This document shows, piece after piece, positions 14,880 through 22,925 of a stretch of 64,000 nucleotides of DNA. The translations under genes were made by a program, and so were the position numbers. The DNA is from Streptomyces sp. Ag109_O5-1 (GTDB lineage: Bacteria > Actinomycetota > Actinomycetes > Streptomycetales > Streptomycetaceae). The notes beneath the pieces were generated by a model. It made no database searches. It worked only from the letters and a program-made list of their open reading frames with translations, and was not told where the DNA came from. How positions within the stretch are numbered: the stretch's first letter is position 1; each line of letters opens with the position of its first letter. The stretch is from NCBI RefSeq assembly GCF_003814875.1, contig NZ_RKQF01000001.1:372001-436000 (forward strand). The letters run 5' to 3'.

Positions 14880-16109
14880 TCACCAGGTGACGGGGAGTTC
14901 GTAGACGCCGTACACGGATCCGTCGTGTTTGAAGGGCAGTTCGGGGACACCGGCGGCGAGCCTGAGCCCCGGGATGCGGCGGTAGAGGGTGCCGTAGACG
15001 ACCTGGAGTTCCATCCGGGCCAGCGGCTGGCCCAGGCACTGGTGGACGCCGAAGCCGAAGGCGACATGGCGGCGGGCGTCGCGGGTGAGGTCGAGGCGGT
15101 CGGGGTCCGGGAAGGCCTCGGGGTCGCGGTTGGCGATGTCGTTCGGCATGATCACGCCCTCGCCGGCCCGGATGACCTGCCCGGCGACCTCGATGTCCGC
15201 GAGGACCGCCCGGCGCCGGCCGCCGTGCACGATGGTCAGGTAACGCAGCAGTTCCTCCACCGCGGAGGCGATCAGCCGGGAATCGTCGGTGTCCCGCAAC
15301 AGGGCGAGCTGCTCCGGGTGTTCGAGGAGGGCGAGGGTGCCGAGGGCGATCATGTTGGCGGTGGTCTCGTGCCCGGCGAGCAGCAGCAGTACGCCCATCT
15401 GGGCGGCGTCGGACCGGGTCAGTTCCCCGGATTCCACCCGGGTCACGAGCCCGGAGAGCAAGTCGTCGCCGGGGTGCGCCGTCTTCTCGCCCATCAGCTC
15501 GTCGAGATAGCCGATCAGCTTCCCGTGGGCGGCCATGCGCTCCTCCATGGCCGCGTCCCGCTTGATGAGGATCTTGCTGTTCTCCTGGAAGAAGTCGTGG
15601 TCGTCGTACGGCACTCCGAGCAGCGCGCAGATGACGAGCGAGGGCACCGGGAGCGCGAACGCCTCGACCAGGTCGACGGGTTTCGGACCGGCGAGCATCC
15701 CGTCGATGAGGTCGTCGACGATCGTCTGCACGGCCGGCCGCAGCGCCTCTACGCGTTTGATCGCGAACGGCGCGGTCACCATGCGTCGCAGCCGGGCGTG
15801 CTCGGGGTCGTCCATGAGGATGAAGCTGATGTTGTTCTTGCCGTTGCTGGGGGCCTGGAGCGGATATCCGGGCCGGGTGAGGTCGGCGCTGACCCGAGGA
15901 TCGAGCAGTACGGCGCGCTGGTCCGCGTACCGGGTGAGCAGCCAGTAGTCCTTGCCGTCCCAGAGTCTGACCTTGGTGAGGGGCCCCTCCTCCCGGGCGG
16001 CGGTCAGGGCCGGGGGCGGGTCGAAGGGACAGCCTGCGGCCCGGGGCATCGGGAACTCGGGGATCTGCTCGGCCGGGCCGGGTCCGGTGCCGGTCAGGGT
16101 GTCGGCCAT
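14880..16109 (-). CDS. Cytochrome P450, CYP105-like
   Basis: The 409-residue protein has all P450 landmarks. These are the I-helix AGHETT (245-250), the K-helix ExxR (E286-R289 in VEELLRY) and the heme-binding loop FGFGVHQCLGQPLAR with the axial Cys358. FPMPRAAGCPFDPP near the N-terminus and HARLRRMV in the C-helix are typical of CYP105, a large Streptomyces family that hydroxylates diverse hydrophobic compounds. The substrate cannot be predicted. The two following genes supply a dedicated ferredoxin and reductase. The upstream region to 16444 has a perfect palindrome at 16239-16250, about 130 bp from the start, that could serve a repressor. Confidence 0.92.
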   Translation of the reverse strand: MADTLTGTGPGPAEQIPEFPMPRAAGCPFDPPPALTAAREEGPLTKVRLWDGKDYWLLTRYADQRAVLLDPRVSADLTRPGYPLQAPSNGKNNISFILMDDPEHARLRRMVTAPFAIKRVEALRPAVQTIVDDLIDGMLAGPKPVDLVEAFALPVPSLVICALLGVPYDDHDFFQENSKILIKRDAAMEERMAAHGKLIGYLDELMGEKTAHPGDDLLSGLVTRVESGELTRSDAAQMGVLLLLAGHETTANMIALGTLALLEHPEQLALLRDTDDSRLIASAVEELLRYLTIVHGGRRRAVLADIEVAGQVIRAGEGVIMPNDIANRDPEAFPDPDRLDLTRDARRHVAFGFGVHQCLGQPLARMELQVVYGTLYRRIPGLRLAAGVPELPFKHDGSVYGVYELPVTW

Positions 16110-16444
16110 CTCTGTCTCCTCGGTGTGGGGACTCCGCTCGGGGCGGAGCGCCGGGACGATGGGTACGAGGTATCGATGAGCACATGCAAACAGAGTGGGC
16201 TGACGACTGCCGGTCGGTTTCCTGACGGCAAGCTGACGTGACCCGGGTCATACGGCCGGGCCATTGCCGCGAACGACGCATCCATGACGGACACCACAAA
16301 CCCCCTTCCAGCAAACGTGTGTTGACGAACCGGGGAGTACCGGAATCCGGCCCCGGCGGTCGACGCTCCCGCACCTCGCCACCCGTTCCCGGACGAACGG
16401 CGGGACAGGTCGCGTGTTTGCTTGGGGATTCCATTGCGAAGCAC
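16110..16444. other. Intergenic region upstream of the P450 operon
   Basis: No gene is seen in these 335 bp. It holds the probable P450 promoter and the palindrome at 16239-16250, and it follows the 3' end of the response-regulator gene transcribed in the same direction. A GC-rich hairpin (GGACTCCGCTCGGGGCGGAG) begins about 16128. Confidence 0.4.
16239..16250. promoter_or_regulatory. Perfect 12-bp palindrome upstream of the P450 operon
   Basis: TGACCCGGGTCA reads the same on both strands. It lies about 130 bp before the P450 start. Its role as an operator is inferred from position alone. Confidence 0.35.
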
Positions 16445-17170
16445 TCACAGCTCCCCCAGCCAGTAGCCGAAGCCCCTCCGGGTGTGGATCAGTGCGGGTG
16501 CGTGCCGGTCGACCTTGCGCCGCAGCCGGGAGACCAGCTGCTCGATGGCGTTGTCGCCCCGGCACTCGCCCCAGACGTACCGGCTGATCTGCTCCTTGGA
16601 CAGCACCATGCGGGCGTTGACGAGGAGGTGGCGCAGCAGCCGGTGCTCGGCGGGCGTGAGGTCGAGGGTGCGGCCACCCCGGCGGGCCCGGCAGGTGTCG
16701 TCGTCCAGGACCACGTCCGCGTGGTGCAGCGCGCCTCCCGGCCGGGCGGCCGCGTCCGTGTCCCGGAGCAGCACCTTCACACGGGCGAGGACCTCGGGAA
16801 GCCGGACGGGTTTGGTGACGTAGTCGCGCTCGCCGGCGCTGAGTTCGGGCACCAGCCGGGCCAGGGAGCCACAGGCGGCCAGCAGGAGGACGGGCGGCCG
16901 ATAGGCGGGCTTGAGGCGGCCTCCCTGCCCTAAGTCGTCGAGGCCGGGGAGTTCGGCGTCGATGACGACCAGGTCGAACCGGTGCTCCACCAGCCGCCGG
17001 GCCACCTGGGCGCCGCTGCCCGCCGCGCCGATCCGATAGCCCGCCAACTCCAGTGTGGTGGCCAGGAGTTCGGCGGCGTCCTGGTCGCCGACGGCGATCA
17101 GAAGCCGCTGCCCGCTGCCACGGGCGAGCGCTTGGGGTGCCGGTGAGCTGCCGTTCATGGGGTGACCCAT
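16445..17170 (-). CDS. Orphan OmpR-type response regulator with degenerate receiver
   Basis: The 241-residue protein has a receiver domain (about 21-130) and an OmpR winged-helix domain (about 150-240: LDLTPAEHRLLRHLLVN, YVWGECRGDNAIEQLVSRLR, RRGFGYWLGEL). D71 (VVIDAELPG) and K120 (DYVTKP) are in place. The acidic pocket, however, reads AVGDQ where two acids are usual, and the switch Thr is Ala98. No histidine kinase gene is adjacent. It may therefore act without normal phosphorylation. It is divergent from the alcohol dehydrogenase gene, with two copies of the 18-bp shared element in its upstream region. A second start, 12 bp downstream (MNGSSP), is possible. Confidence 0.82.
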   Translation of the reverse strand: MGHPMNGSSPAPQALARGSGQRLLIAVGDQDAAELLATTLELAGYRIGAAGSGAQVARRLVEHRFDLVVIDAELPGLDDLGQGGRLKPAYRPPVLLLAACGSLARLVPELSAGERDYVTKPVRLPEVLARVKVLLRDTDAAARPGGALHHADVVLDDDTCRARRGGRTLDLTPAEHRLLRHLLVNARMVLSKEQISRYVWGECRGDNAIEQLVSRLRRKVDRHAPALIHTRRGFGYWLGEL

Positions 17171-17194
17171 TCGTTCGAAGCGCGGTCAATTCAC

Positions 17195-17212
17195 TTGCTT
17201 GACTCAAGTAAG
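17195..17212. promoter_or_regulatory. Shared 18-bp element, copy 2
   Basis: TTGCTTGACTCAAGTAAG differs from the copy at the MarR promoter (2906-2923) at only two positions. Its core CTTGA-C-TCAAG is a perfect palindrome. It lies between the divergent response-regulator and alcohol-dehydrogenase genes. Confidence 0.58.
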
Positions 17213-17222
17213 CCACATGTGC

Positions 17223-17240
17223 TTGCCTAACTCAAGTAAT
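17223..17240. promoter_or_regulatory. Shared 18-bp element, copy 3
   Basis: TTGCCTAACTCAAGTAAT lies 28 bp after copy 2 in the same orientation, close to three helical turns. Together they form a tandem site upstream of the alcohol dehydrogenase. Confidence 0.58.
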
Positions 17241-17463
17241 CGGGGTCGGCTTGAGCGGAGACCGCCCCGAGGGTCTGCCCGACGGACAGGCCCGGGCGCC
17301 GGCCCCGTGGGGACGGAGACCGGCGCGGTCCCCGGACCGGGCACCGGCTCACTCCCCCCAGCCCGGTACCCGGCCCGGGGACACCTCCTCGGCTGCACCT
17401 CCCCATGAACCCCCGGCACCTCCGGAAAGCCTCCGGAAGGCCCCCAGAAAGCGAGAGTCACCC

Positions 17464-18504
17464 ATGGCCACGATGAAGTCCGTACAGACCGGCGGCGTCG
17501 GCCGCATCGAGGTCGTGGACGTCGAGCGTCCCGTGCCCGGCCCCAAGGACGTGCTGCTGAGGATCCGCGCGGGCGGCATCTGCGGTACCGACGTCACCTT
17601 CCTGCACATGGGCGGCATGCCCGCCCGCGCCCACCTGGGCGGCGAACTGGTCCCGGTGGCCCTGGGCCATGAGCCGGCCGGCGAGGTCGTCGAGGCCGGC
17701 GCCGAGGTCAGCGGGCTGAAGGTGGGTGACCGGGTGGTCGTCAACCCGCAGGACGCGCCCACCCGGATCATCGGCTGCGGCGGCCGGTACGGCGCCCTCA
17801 GCGAGTACCTGCTGATCGAGAACGCCGAGGTCGGCAGGAGCGTCGCGGTGTTCCCGGACACCGTGCCGTTCGCGGTCGCCTCCCTGAACGAGCCGATGGC
17901 CGTGTCCCGGCACGCCGTCAACCGCTCCGAGGCCGCGCCGGACGACAAGGTGGTGGTCTTCGGCGCGGGGCCCATCGGGCTGGGCGCGGCGATCTGGCTG
18001 AAGCTGCGGGGCGTGCGGCACGTCGTCGTCGCCGACGTGATCCCGGCTCGACTGGAGAAGGCGCTGGCCGTGGGCGCCGACGCGGTCATCAACTCGGCCG
18101 AGGAGGACGTCACCGCGCGGCTGACCGAGCTGCACGGGCAGAGCGCCAACGCCCTGGGCCAGCCCCGTCCCGGCACCGACGTCTTCTTCGACGCGGCCGG
18201 CGCCCCGGCCGTCTTCGACACCGTGGTGGCCAACGCCCAGTGGCACGCCAGGCTGGTCATGGTCGCCGTACAGAAGAAGGGCGAGGTCGATCTCGGCGGG
18301 ATGCTCCGCAGCGAGCTGACCCTGGTCGCCTCGCAGGGCTACCCGACCGAGATCTTCGAGGTCACCCCGGAACTGGTCGAGCACCACGAGCGGTTCGCGA
18401 AGCTGATCAGCCACCGTGTGCCGTTCACCGAGGTGGACCGCGCCTTCGAGTTGGCGCTCACGCCGGGCGCCGCGGAGAAGGTCGTCGTCACCTTCGATGC
18501 GTAG
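17464..18504 (+). CDS. Zinc-dependent MDR alcohol dehydrogenase lacking the structural-zinc cysteines
   Basis: The 346-residue protein has the GroES-like catalytic domain with zinc ligands C40 (GICGTD) and H69-E70 (GHEPAGEVVEAGAEVSGLKV). Its Rossmann motif is VVVFGAGPIGLGAAIWLKL. The lobe that normally carries four structural-zinc cysteines (residues about 95-115) has only C105. Family members oxidise secondary alcohols, polyols or threonine with NAD(P). The ATG at 17464 lies after a long leader with two copies of an element also found at the MarR/esterase promoter. The 3' end overlaps the convergent TetR gene by 17 bp. The substrate is unknown. Confidence 0.88.
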   Translation: MATMKSVQTGGVGRIEVVDVERPVPGPKDVLLRIRAGGICGTDVTFLHMGGMPARAHLGGELVPVALGHEPAGEVVEAGAEVSGLKVGDRVVVNPQDAPTRIIGCGGRYGALSEYLLIENAEVGRSVAVFPDTVPFAVASLNEPMAVSRHAVNRSEAAPDDKVVVFGAGPIGLGAAIWLKLRGVRHVVVADVIPARLEKALAVGADAVINSAEEDVTARLTELHGQSANALGQPRPGTDVFFDAAGAPAVFDTVVANAQWHARLVMVAVQKKGEVDLGGMLRSELTLVASQGYPTEIFEVTPELVEHHERFAKLISHRVPFTEVDRAFELALTPGAAEKVVVTFDA

Positions 18505-19144
18505 GAGTGAAGGGCGCCAGCCACAGCCCCAGGAGTGCGTCGGTGAGTCCGGTGGCCGCGTCGCTCCAGGTGGCACGTGGCGTGGCGGTGCCCTCGGCGA
18601 GGGCGCGCTCGCGCTCGGCGCAGGTGTGCAGGATCAGCGTCCGGGCCATCTGACCGCGTTCGGCGCGGACCTCGGCGGGCAGCTCCGGCAGCCGCCGGTT
18701 GAGTCCGGCCACGGCCTCGCGCAGCGACGGCGAGACGAGGGACTCCTCGATCATGATCTCGTAGAGGGCCGGGTCGGTCGCCACCTGGGCGCAGAAGCGG
18801 GCGTACCAGGTGGGGCTGCCCAGGCTCGCGAGGTGTTCGGTGATCGGGCGGACCAGGCAGTCCACCCAGTGCCGTACGTCGTCGGAGTCGCCGACCGCGG
18901 CCAGCAGCCGGACCCTGATCTCCTCGATCCGGTCGAAGTGCCGGGCGGCCACGGCGCGGACGAGGTCGGCCTTGGTGCCGAAGTGGTAGCCGACGGCCGT
19001 GTTGTTGCCCTGGCCCGCGGCTTCGCCGACCTGCCGGTTGGAGACGGCGTACACGCCCTGTTCGGCGAACAGCCGCTCCGCCGCGCTCAGGATGGCCTCC
19101 CGCGTCGCGCTGACCTGCTCCGACCGCGCCGTCCTGCCCGCCAT
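18488..19144 (-). CDS. TetR-family regulator of the adjacent MFS exporter
   Basis: Starting at the ATG at 19144 (MAGRTARSEQVSATR) gives 218 residues. The N-terminal TetR helix-turn-helix is clear: REAILSAAERLFAEQGVYAV, then VGYHFGTKADLVRAV. A longer in-frame start at 19282 would give an unusual Arg/Pro-rich N-terminus and begin next to the operator, so it is less likely. The C-terminal half is an all-helical ligand pocket. A 20-bp palindrome (19288-19307) lies between it and the divergent DHA2-type MFS gene, the standard layout of a TetR repressor that senses a drug-like ligand and controls its exporter. Confidence 0.86.
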   Translation of the reverse strand: MAGRTARSEQVSATREAILSAAERLFAEQGVYAVSNRQVGEAAGQGNNTAVGYHFGTKADLVRAVAARHFDRIEEIRVRLLAAVGDSDDVRHWVDCLVRPITEHLASLGSPTWYARFCAQVATDPALYEIMIEESLVSPSLREAVAGLNRRLPELPAEVRAERGQMARTLILHTCAERERALAEGTATPRATWSDAATGLTDALLGLWLAPFTPTHRR

Positions 19145-19287
19145 GTCCACCACCGCTCCGGAACCGCACACCACCCGGACCGGCCGGTCCCGCGAGCCGT
19201 ACCGGGGCCTCGCCCGGGGCGGCGAGGTCCAGCCGAAAAAGCCTACGCGGCGGCACCACGCGATGCCGCCGGGCCCTGCCATTAAAG

Positions 19288-19307
19288 TAAGTCAGGCGAC
19301 TGACTTA
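19288..19307. promoter_or_regulatory. TetR operator palindrome
   Basis: TAAGTCAG-GCGA-CTGACTTA has perfect 8-bp arms. It lies 47 bp upstream of the MFS start and upstream of the TetR gene, where repressor binding would block both promoters. Confidence 0.75.
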
Positions 19308-19353
19308 AATCATTGATCGATCGCTCCTGTCCTGCCTACGGAGGCCTTCCCTC

Positions 19354-20844
19354 ATGTCCGAAGCCCCTGTCCGGCCCGTCGGCTCCGCCGGGCCCGCCGG
19401 GTCCGCAAGCGCCGCGCGACCGAATCCGAACGCGGTGGTGGCGGTGCTGGCCCTGGCCGGTATCACCGTCTCGCTGATGCAGACCCTGGTGATCCCGATC
19501 GTCCCGGAGCTGCCGAAGTACCTGAACGCCTCCGCGTCCAACGCGGCCTGGGCGGTGACCGCGACCCTGCTGGCCGCAGCCGTGGCCACCCCGATGGCCG
19601 GCCGTATCGGCGACATGTTCGGCAAGCGGCTGATGCTGCTGATCAGCCTGGTGCTGCTGGTCTCCGGCTCGGTGGTGGCCGCGCTGAGCGACTCGCTGGT
19701 CCCGATGATCATCGGCCGTACCCTGCAGGGACTGGCGTCCGCCGTGGTCCCGCTGGGCATCAGCATCATGCGCGACGAACTGCCGCCGGAGCGGCTCGCG
19801 GGTTCCACCGCGCTGATGAGCGCCTCACTGGGCGTCGGTGGCGCGCTGGGTCTGCCGTCCGCGGCCTTCATCGCGGACCACTTCAACTGGCATGTGCTGT
19901 TCTGGACCTCGGCCGCCCTCGGTGTCGTGGCGTTCGCGCTCGTCATGCTGCTGGTGCCGGAGTCCAAGGTGCGCTCGGGCGGCCGGTTCGACGCGGTCGG
20001 CGCGGCCGGTCTCGCGGTCGGCCTGGTCTCGCTGCTCCTTGCCGTGTCCAAGGGTGCGGACTGGGGCTGGGCGAGCGGCACCACGCTCGGTCTGTTCGCC
20101 CTCGCGGTCGTGGTCCTCGCCGCCTGGGGCTTCTTCGAACTGCGCACCTCCCAGCCGCTGGTCGACCTGCGCACCACCGTCCGCCGCCAGGTGCTGTTCA
20201 CCAACCTCGCCTCGATCGCGTTCGGCTTCTCGATGTTCGCGATGTCCCTGGTGCTGCCGCAGCTGCTCCAGCTGCCGACCCAGACGGGCTACGGCCTCGG
20301 CAAGTCGATGCTGACGGTCGGCCTGGTGATGGCTCCGCAGGGTCTGGTCATGATGGCCTTCGCCCCGGTCTCCGCCGCGATCACCAAGTCCAGGGGCCCG
20401 AAGGTCACGCTGATGATCGGCGCGGTGATCGTCGGCGCTGGCTACGGCCTCAACATCCTCCTGATGTCCGAGGTCTGGCACCTGATCCTGGTCTCCTGCA
20501 TCATCGGCGCCGGTGTCGGCTTCGCGTACGGCGCGATGCCCGCGCTGATCATGGGTGCCGTCCCGGCGTCGGAGACGGCCGCCGCGAACAGCCTCAACAC
20601 GCTGATGCGGTCCATCGGCACGTCGGTGGCCAGCGCCCTCGCCGGGGTGATCCTGTCCCAGATGACCATCAGCCTCGGCGGCCACACCCTGCCGTCCGAG
20701 AACGGTTTCAAGGTCGTCATGGCGATCGGTGCGGGCGCGGCCGCCCTGGCCTTCGTCCTCGCCTCCTTCCTGCCCGGCCGTCGCCCGGCGGACACGGAGC
20801 CCGCTCCGGTCCTCGCCGAGCCCTCGGCCGAGCCGGCGCGCTGA
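19354..20844 (+). CDS. MFS multidrug exporter, DHA2 (EmrB/QacA) family
   Basis: The 496-residue protein has about fourteen membrane helices. It has the DHA2 motifs MAGRIGDMFGKRLMLL (loop 2-3), GRTLQGLASAVVPLGISIM (motif C region) and WHVLFW. DHA2 proteins export drugs or toxic metabolites with proton antiport. The divergent TetR gene with its operator marks it as an inducible efflux system. Its stop lies only 9 bp before a sensor kinase gene on the same strand, so read-through into the two-component genes is likely. The substrate is unknown. Confidence 0.9.
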   Translation: MSEAPVRPVGSAGPAGSASAARPNPNAVVAVLALAGITVSLMQTLVIPIVPELPKYLNASASNAAWAVTATLLAAAVATPMAGRIGDMFGKRLMLLISLVLLVSGSVVAALSDSLVPMIIGRTLQGLASAVVPLGISIMRDELPPERLAGSTALMSASLGVGGALGLPSAAFIADHFNWHVLFWTSAALGVVAFALVMLLVPESKVRSGGRFDAVGAAGLAVGLVSLLLAVSKGADWGWASGTTLGLFALAVVVLAAWGFFELRTSQPLVDLRTTVRRQVLFTNLASIAFGFSMFAMSLVLPQLLQLPTQTGYGLGKSMLTVGLVMAPQGLVMMAFAPVSAAITKSRGPKVTLMIGAVIVGAGYGLNILLMSEVWHLILVSCIIGAGVGFAYGAMPALIMGAVPASETAAANSLNTLMRSIGTSVASALAGVILSQMTISLGGHTLPSENGFKVVMAIGAGAAALAFVLASFLPGRRPADTEPAPVLAEPSAEPAR

Positions 20845-20853
20845 GCGGCGGAC

Positions 20854-22068
20854 GTGAACCGTTCCCCGGGACCCGCGGCGGAGCGGGCCATGCCCTCGGG
20901 CGGCCCGCTTCCCGGGTTCGGCCCGGCCCTGCGGCAGGCCGGGCGGGCTACTGTCCGGCTCGTCCTGGCCGCCGCGACGGCCTTCGGGTCGTACCTCTTC
21001 ATCACCGTGCTCCTGCTCACCGCGATCGGAACGGTCGCGGTGGCCGGTGCCTTTCTGCTGCCGGAGACCGTGCTGCTGATCCGGCGGATCGCCGGGGCGA
21101 AACGGCAGCAGACCGCTGTGTGGACCGGCCGGGAGATCCCGGAGGCGTATCGGCCGCTCACCGGGACCGTGCGGGAGCGGGTGAGGACGGCCGTACGGGA
21201 TCCGGGGACCTTCACCGACCTCCGCTGGATGGCGGCGTACTACCTGTACGGCTGGCTGCCCGTGCTGATGGTGCCGCTGTGGCCGGCCGGCCTGGTGGTG
21301 GACGGCGTGCGGTGCGGTCTGCTGCGGCGGCCCGCGGTCGTCCTGCCGTTGATCGGCCGGCTGGCCGACCTGGACGCGGCCTGGTCCACCGCCCTGCTCA
21401 CGCCCTCGCCGAAGGCCCGGCTGGCCGAGCGGGTCGAGGAGCTGACGGAGACACGGGCGGACGCGATCGCCGCGCACGGTGCCGAACTGCGCCGTATCGA
21501 ACGCGATCTGCACGACGGCACCCAGGCCCGGCTGGTCTCCCTGTCGATGCGGATCGGTCTGGCGAGACGGGCGTACGACACCGACCCCGAGGCCGCCCGC
21601 AGCATGCTGTCGCAGGCCCAGGACCTGGCGGAGGAGGCGCTGACCGAGCTGCGGCACGTGGTGCGCGGCGTCCATCCGCCGATCCTGACCGACCGGGGGC
21701 TGGCGGGGGCGGTGCGGGCACTGGCCGCGAGCAGCGGTCTGGAGGTGGCCGTGCACCTGGACGGCCTCACCGACGGGTCGCGGGCGCCCGCCGCCGTGGA
21801 GGCCGCGGCCTACTACGTGGTGGCCGAGGCGCTGACGAACGTGGCCAAGTACGGCGGGGTGGCGGAGGCCGGGGTGCGGCTGGCCCGGGTGCCGCGCGGG
21901 CTGCTGGTGCTGGTGCGGGACGAGGGGCAGGGCGGCGCCGACGAGTCGCGGGGCACCGGACTGCTCGGGATACGCCGCCGGGTCGCGGCGCTCGACGGAA
22001 CGACGACCGTGACCAGCCCCCCGGGGGGTCCGACCGTGATCGAGGTGGAGCTGCCGTGCGTGTGGTGA
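20854..22068 (+). CDS. NarL-class sensor histidine kinase with membrane sensor domain
   Basis: The GTG start at 20854 gives 404 residues. Membrane segments lie near 34-75 and 127-150. The HisKA_3 phospho-acceptor is H220 in RRIERDLHDGTQARLVSL. The HATPase domain shows the N-box ALTNVAKYG and the G boxes DEGQGG and GTGLLGIRRRVAAL. The sensor part matches the two-pass membrane sensor seen in many Streptomyces kinases of this class. Its 3' end overlaps the response-regulator gene by 13 bp, so they form a cognate pair. The signal is unknown, but the exporter gene 9 bp upstream suggests a membrane-stress or efflux theme. Confidence 0.9.
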   Translation: MNRSPGPAAERAMPSGGPLPGFGPALRQAGRATVRLVLAAATAFGSYLFITVLLLTAIGTVAVAGAFLLPETVLLIRRIAGAKRQQTAVWTGREIPEAYRPLTGTVRERVRTAVRDPGTFTDLRWMAAYYLYGWLPVLMVPLWPAGLVVDGVRCGLLRRPAVVLPLIGRLADLDAAWSTALLTPSPKARLAERVEELTETRADAIAAHGAELRRIERDLHDGTQARLVSLSMRIGLARRAYDTDPEAARSMLSQAQDLAEEALTELRHVVRGVHPPILTDRGLAGAVRALAASSGLEVAVHLDGLTDGSRAPAAVEAAAYYVVAEALTNVAKYGGVAEAGVRLARVPRGLLVLVRDEGQGGADESRGTGLLGIRRRVAALDGTTTVTSPPGGPTVIEVELPCVW

Positions 22069-22700
22069 TCGCCGAGGACCACGCCCTGCTCCGGGAGGGC
22101 CTGGTCCTGCTGCTGACGTCCGCCGGGCACGAGGTCGCCGCCGTCGCCGGCAGCGGTCCCGAGATCCTGCCGGCTCTCCTCCGGCACCGCCCCGACGTGG
22201 CCGTACTCGATGTGCGGATGCCGCCGGACTTCCGTGACGAGGGCCTGCGCGCGGCGCTGGAGGCGCGCCGTAGGCTCCCGGGACTGCCGGTGCTGGTGCT
22301 CTCGCAGTACGTCGAGGAGTCGTACGCCGCCGAGTTGCTGGGTGGCGGGGCGAGCGGGGTGGGGTACCTGCTGAAGGACCGGGTGGGCAGGGTGGACGAG
22401 TTCCTCGACGCACTGGAGCGGGTCGCGGGCGGCGGCACCGCCCTGGACCCGGAGGTGGTGACGGAGTTGATGACGCGCCGCGAGGGCTCCCCGCTGGACT
22501 CGCTCACCCCGCGCGAGCGCGAGGTGCTGAAGCTGATGGCGGAGGGGCTCGACAACACGACCATCGCCCGGACGCTGGTGGTCACCGAGCGCGCGGTCAG
22601 CAAGCACATCGGCAACGTCTTCCTGAAACTGGGCCTGCCACCGAGCGACAGCGGACACCGCCGGGTGCTGGCGGTGCTGGTGTATCTGCACAACGTCTGA
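22056..22700 (+). CDS. NarL/FixJ-type response regulator
   Basis: The GTG start lies inside the end of the kinase gene (13-bp overlap). The 214-residue protein has a receiver with acids E7-D8, phospho-acceptor D52 (VAVLDVRMPP) and the lysine in YLLKDRV. The LuxR helix-turn-helix reads LTPREREVLKLMAEGLDNTT then VTERAVSKHIGNVFLKLGL. It is the partner of the kinase at 20854-22068. Confidence 0.92.
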   Translation: MRVVIAEDHALLREGLVLLLTSAGHEVAAVAGSGPEILPALLRHRPDVAVLDVRMPPDFRDEGLRAALEARRRLPGLPVLVLSQYVEESYAAELLGGGASGVGYLLKDRVGRVDEFLDALERVAGGGTALDPEVVTELMTRREGSPLDSLTPREREVLKLMAEGLDNTTIARTLVVTERAVSKHIGNVFLKLGLPPSDSGHRRVLAVLVYLHNV

Positions 22701-22732
22701 TCCGCCGCCGGGATGAGCGGCCGGGGCACATG

Positions 22733-22748
22733 TACTGCGTACTCAGTA
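22733..22748. promoter_or_regulatory. Inverted repeat upstream of the second two-component operon
   Basis: TACTG-CGTACT-CAGTA lies in the 225-bp gap between the two two-component pairs. Its arms are 5 bp. It may be an autoregulatory site for either response regulator, on the evidence of position only. Confidence 0.35.
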
Positions 22749-22925
22749 GCCGCGATTGTCGGCAGCCGCACGACGACGCGGCGGGGTGACCACGGGGACC
22801 CTGGTCGGGTCCACGGGCACAGCGGATACGAAGATGTCCGTCCCGTGCGAGGGCCGGGCGGCACCGGGGCCCGTCTTTCCCCGCCCGCGCGGACCATGGC
22901 CACAGGAGACCCACCGGAGCGACCG

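Noticed and set aside
19825..22413. 862-codon open frame on the minus strand
   Set aside because: It spans three good plus-strand genes and reads as Arg/Pro/Gly-rich shadow with no domain.
22733..22748. MacR-type TGAGTAC-NN-GTACTCA operator
   Set aside because: The half-site GTACTCA is present, but the other half and the spacing do not match.
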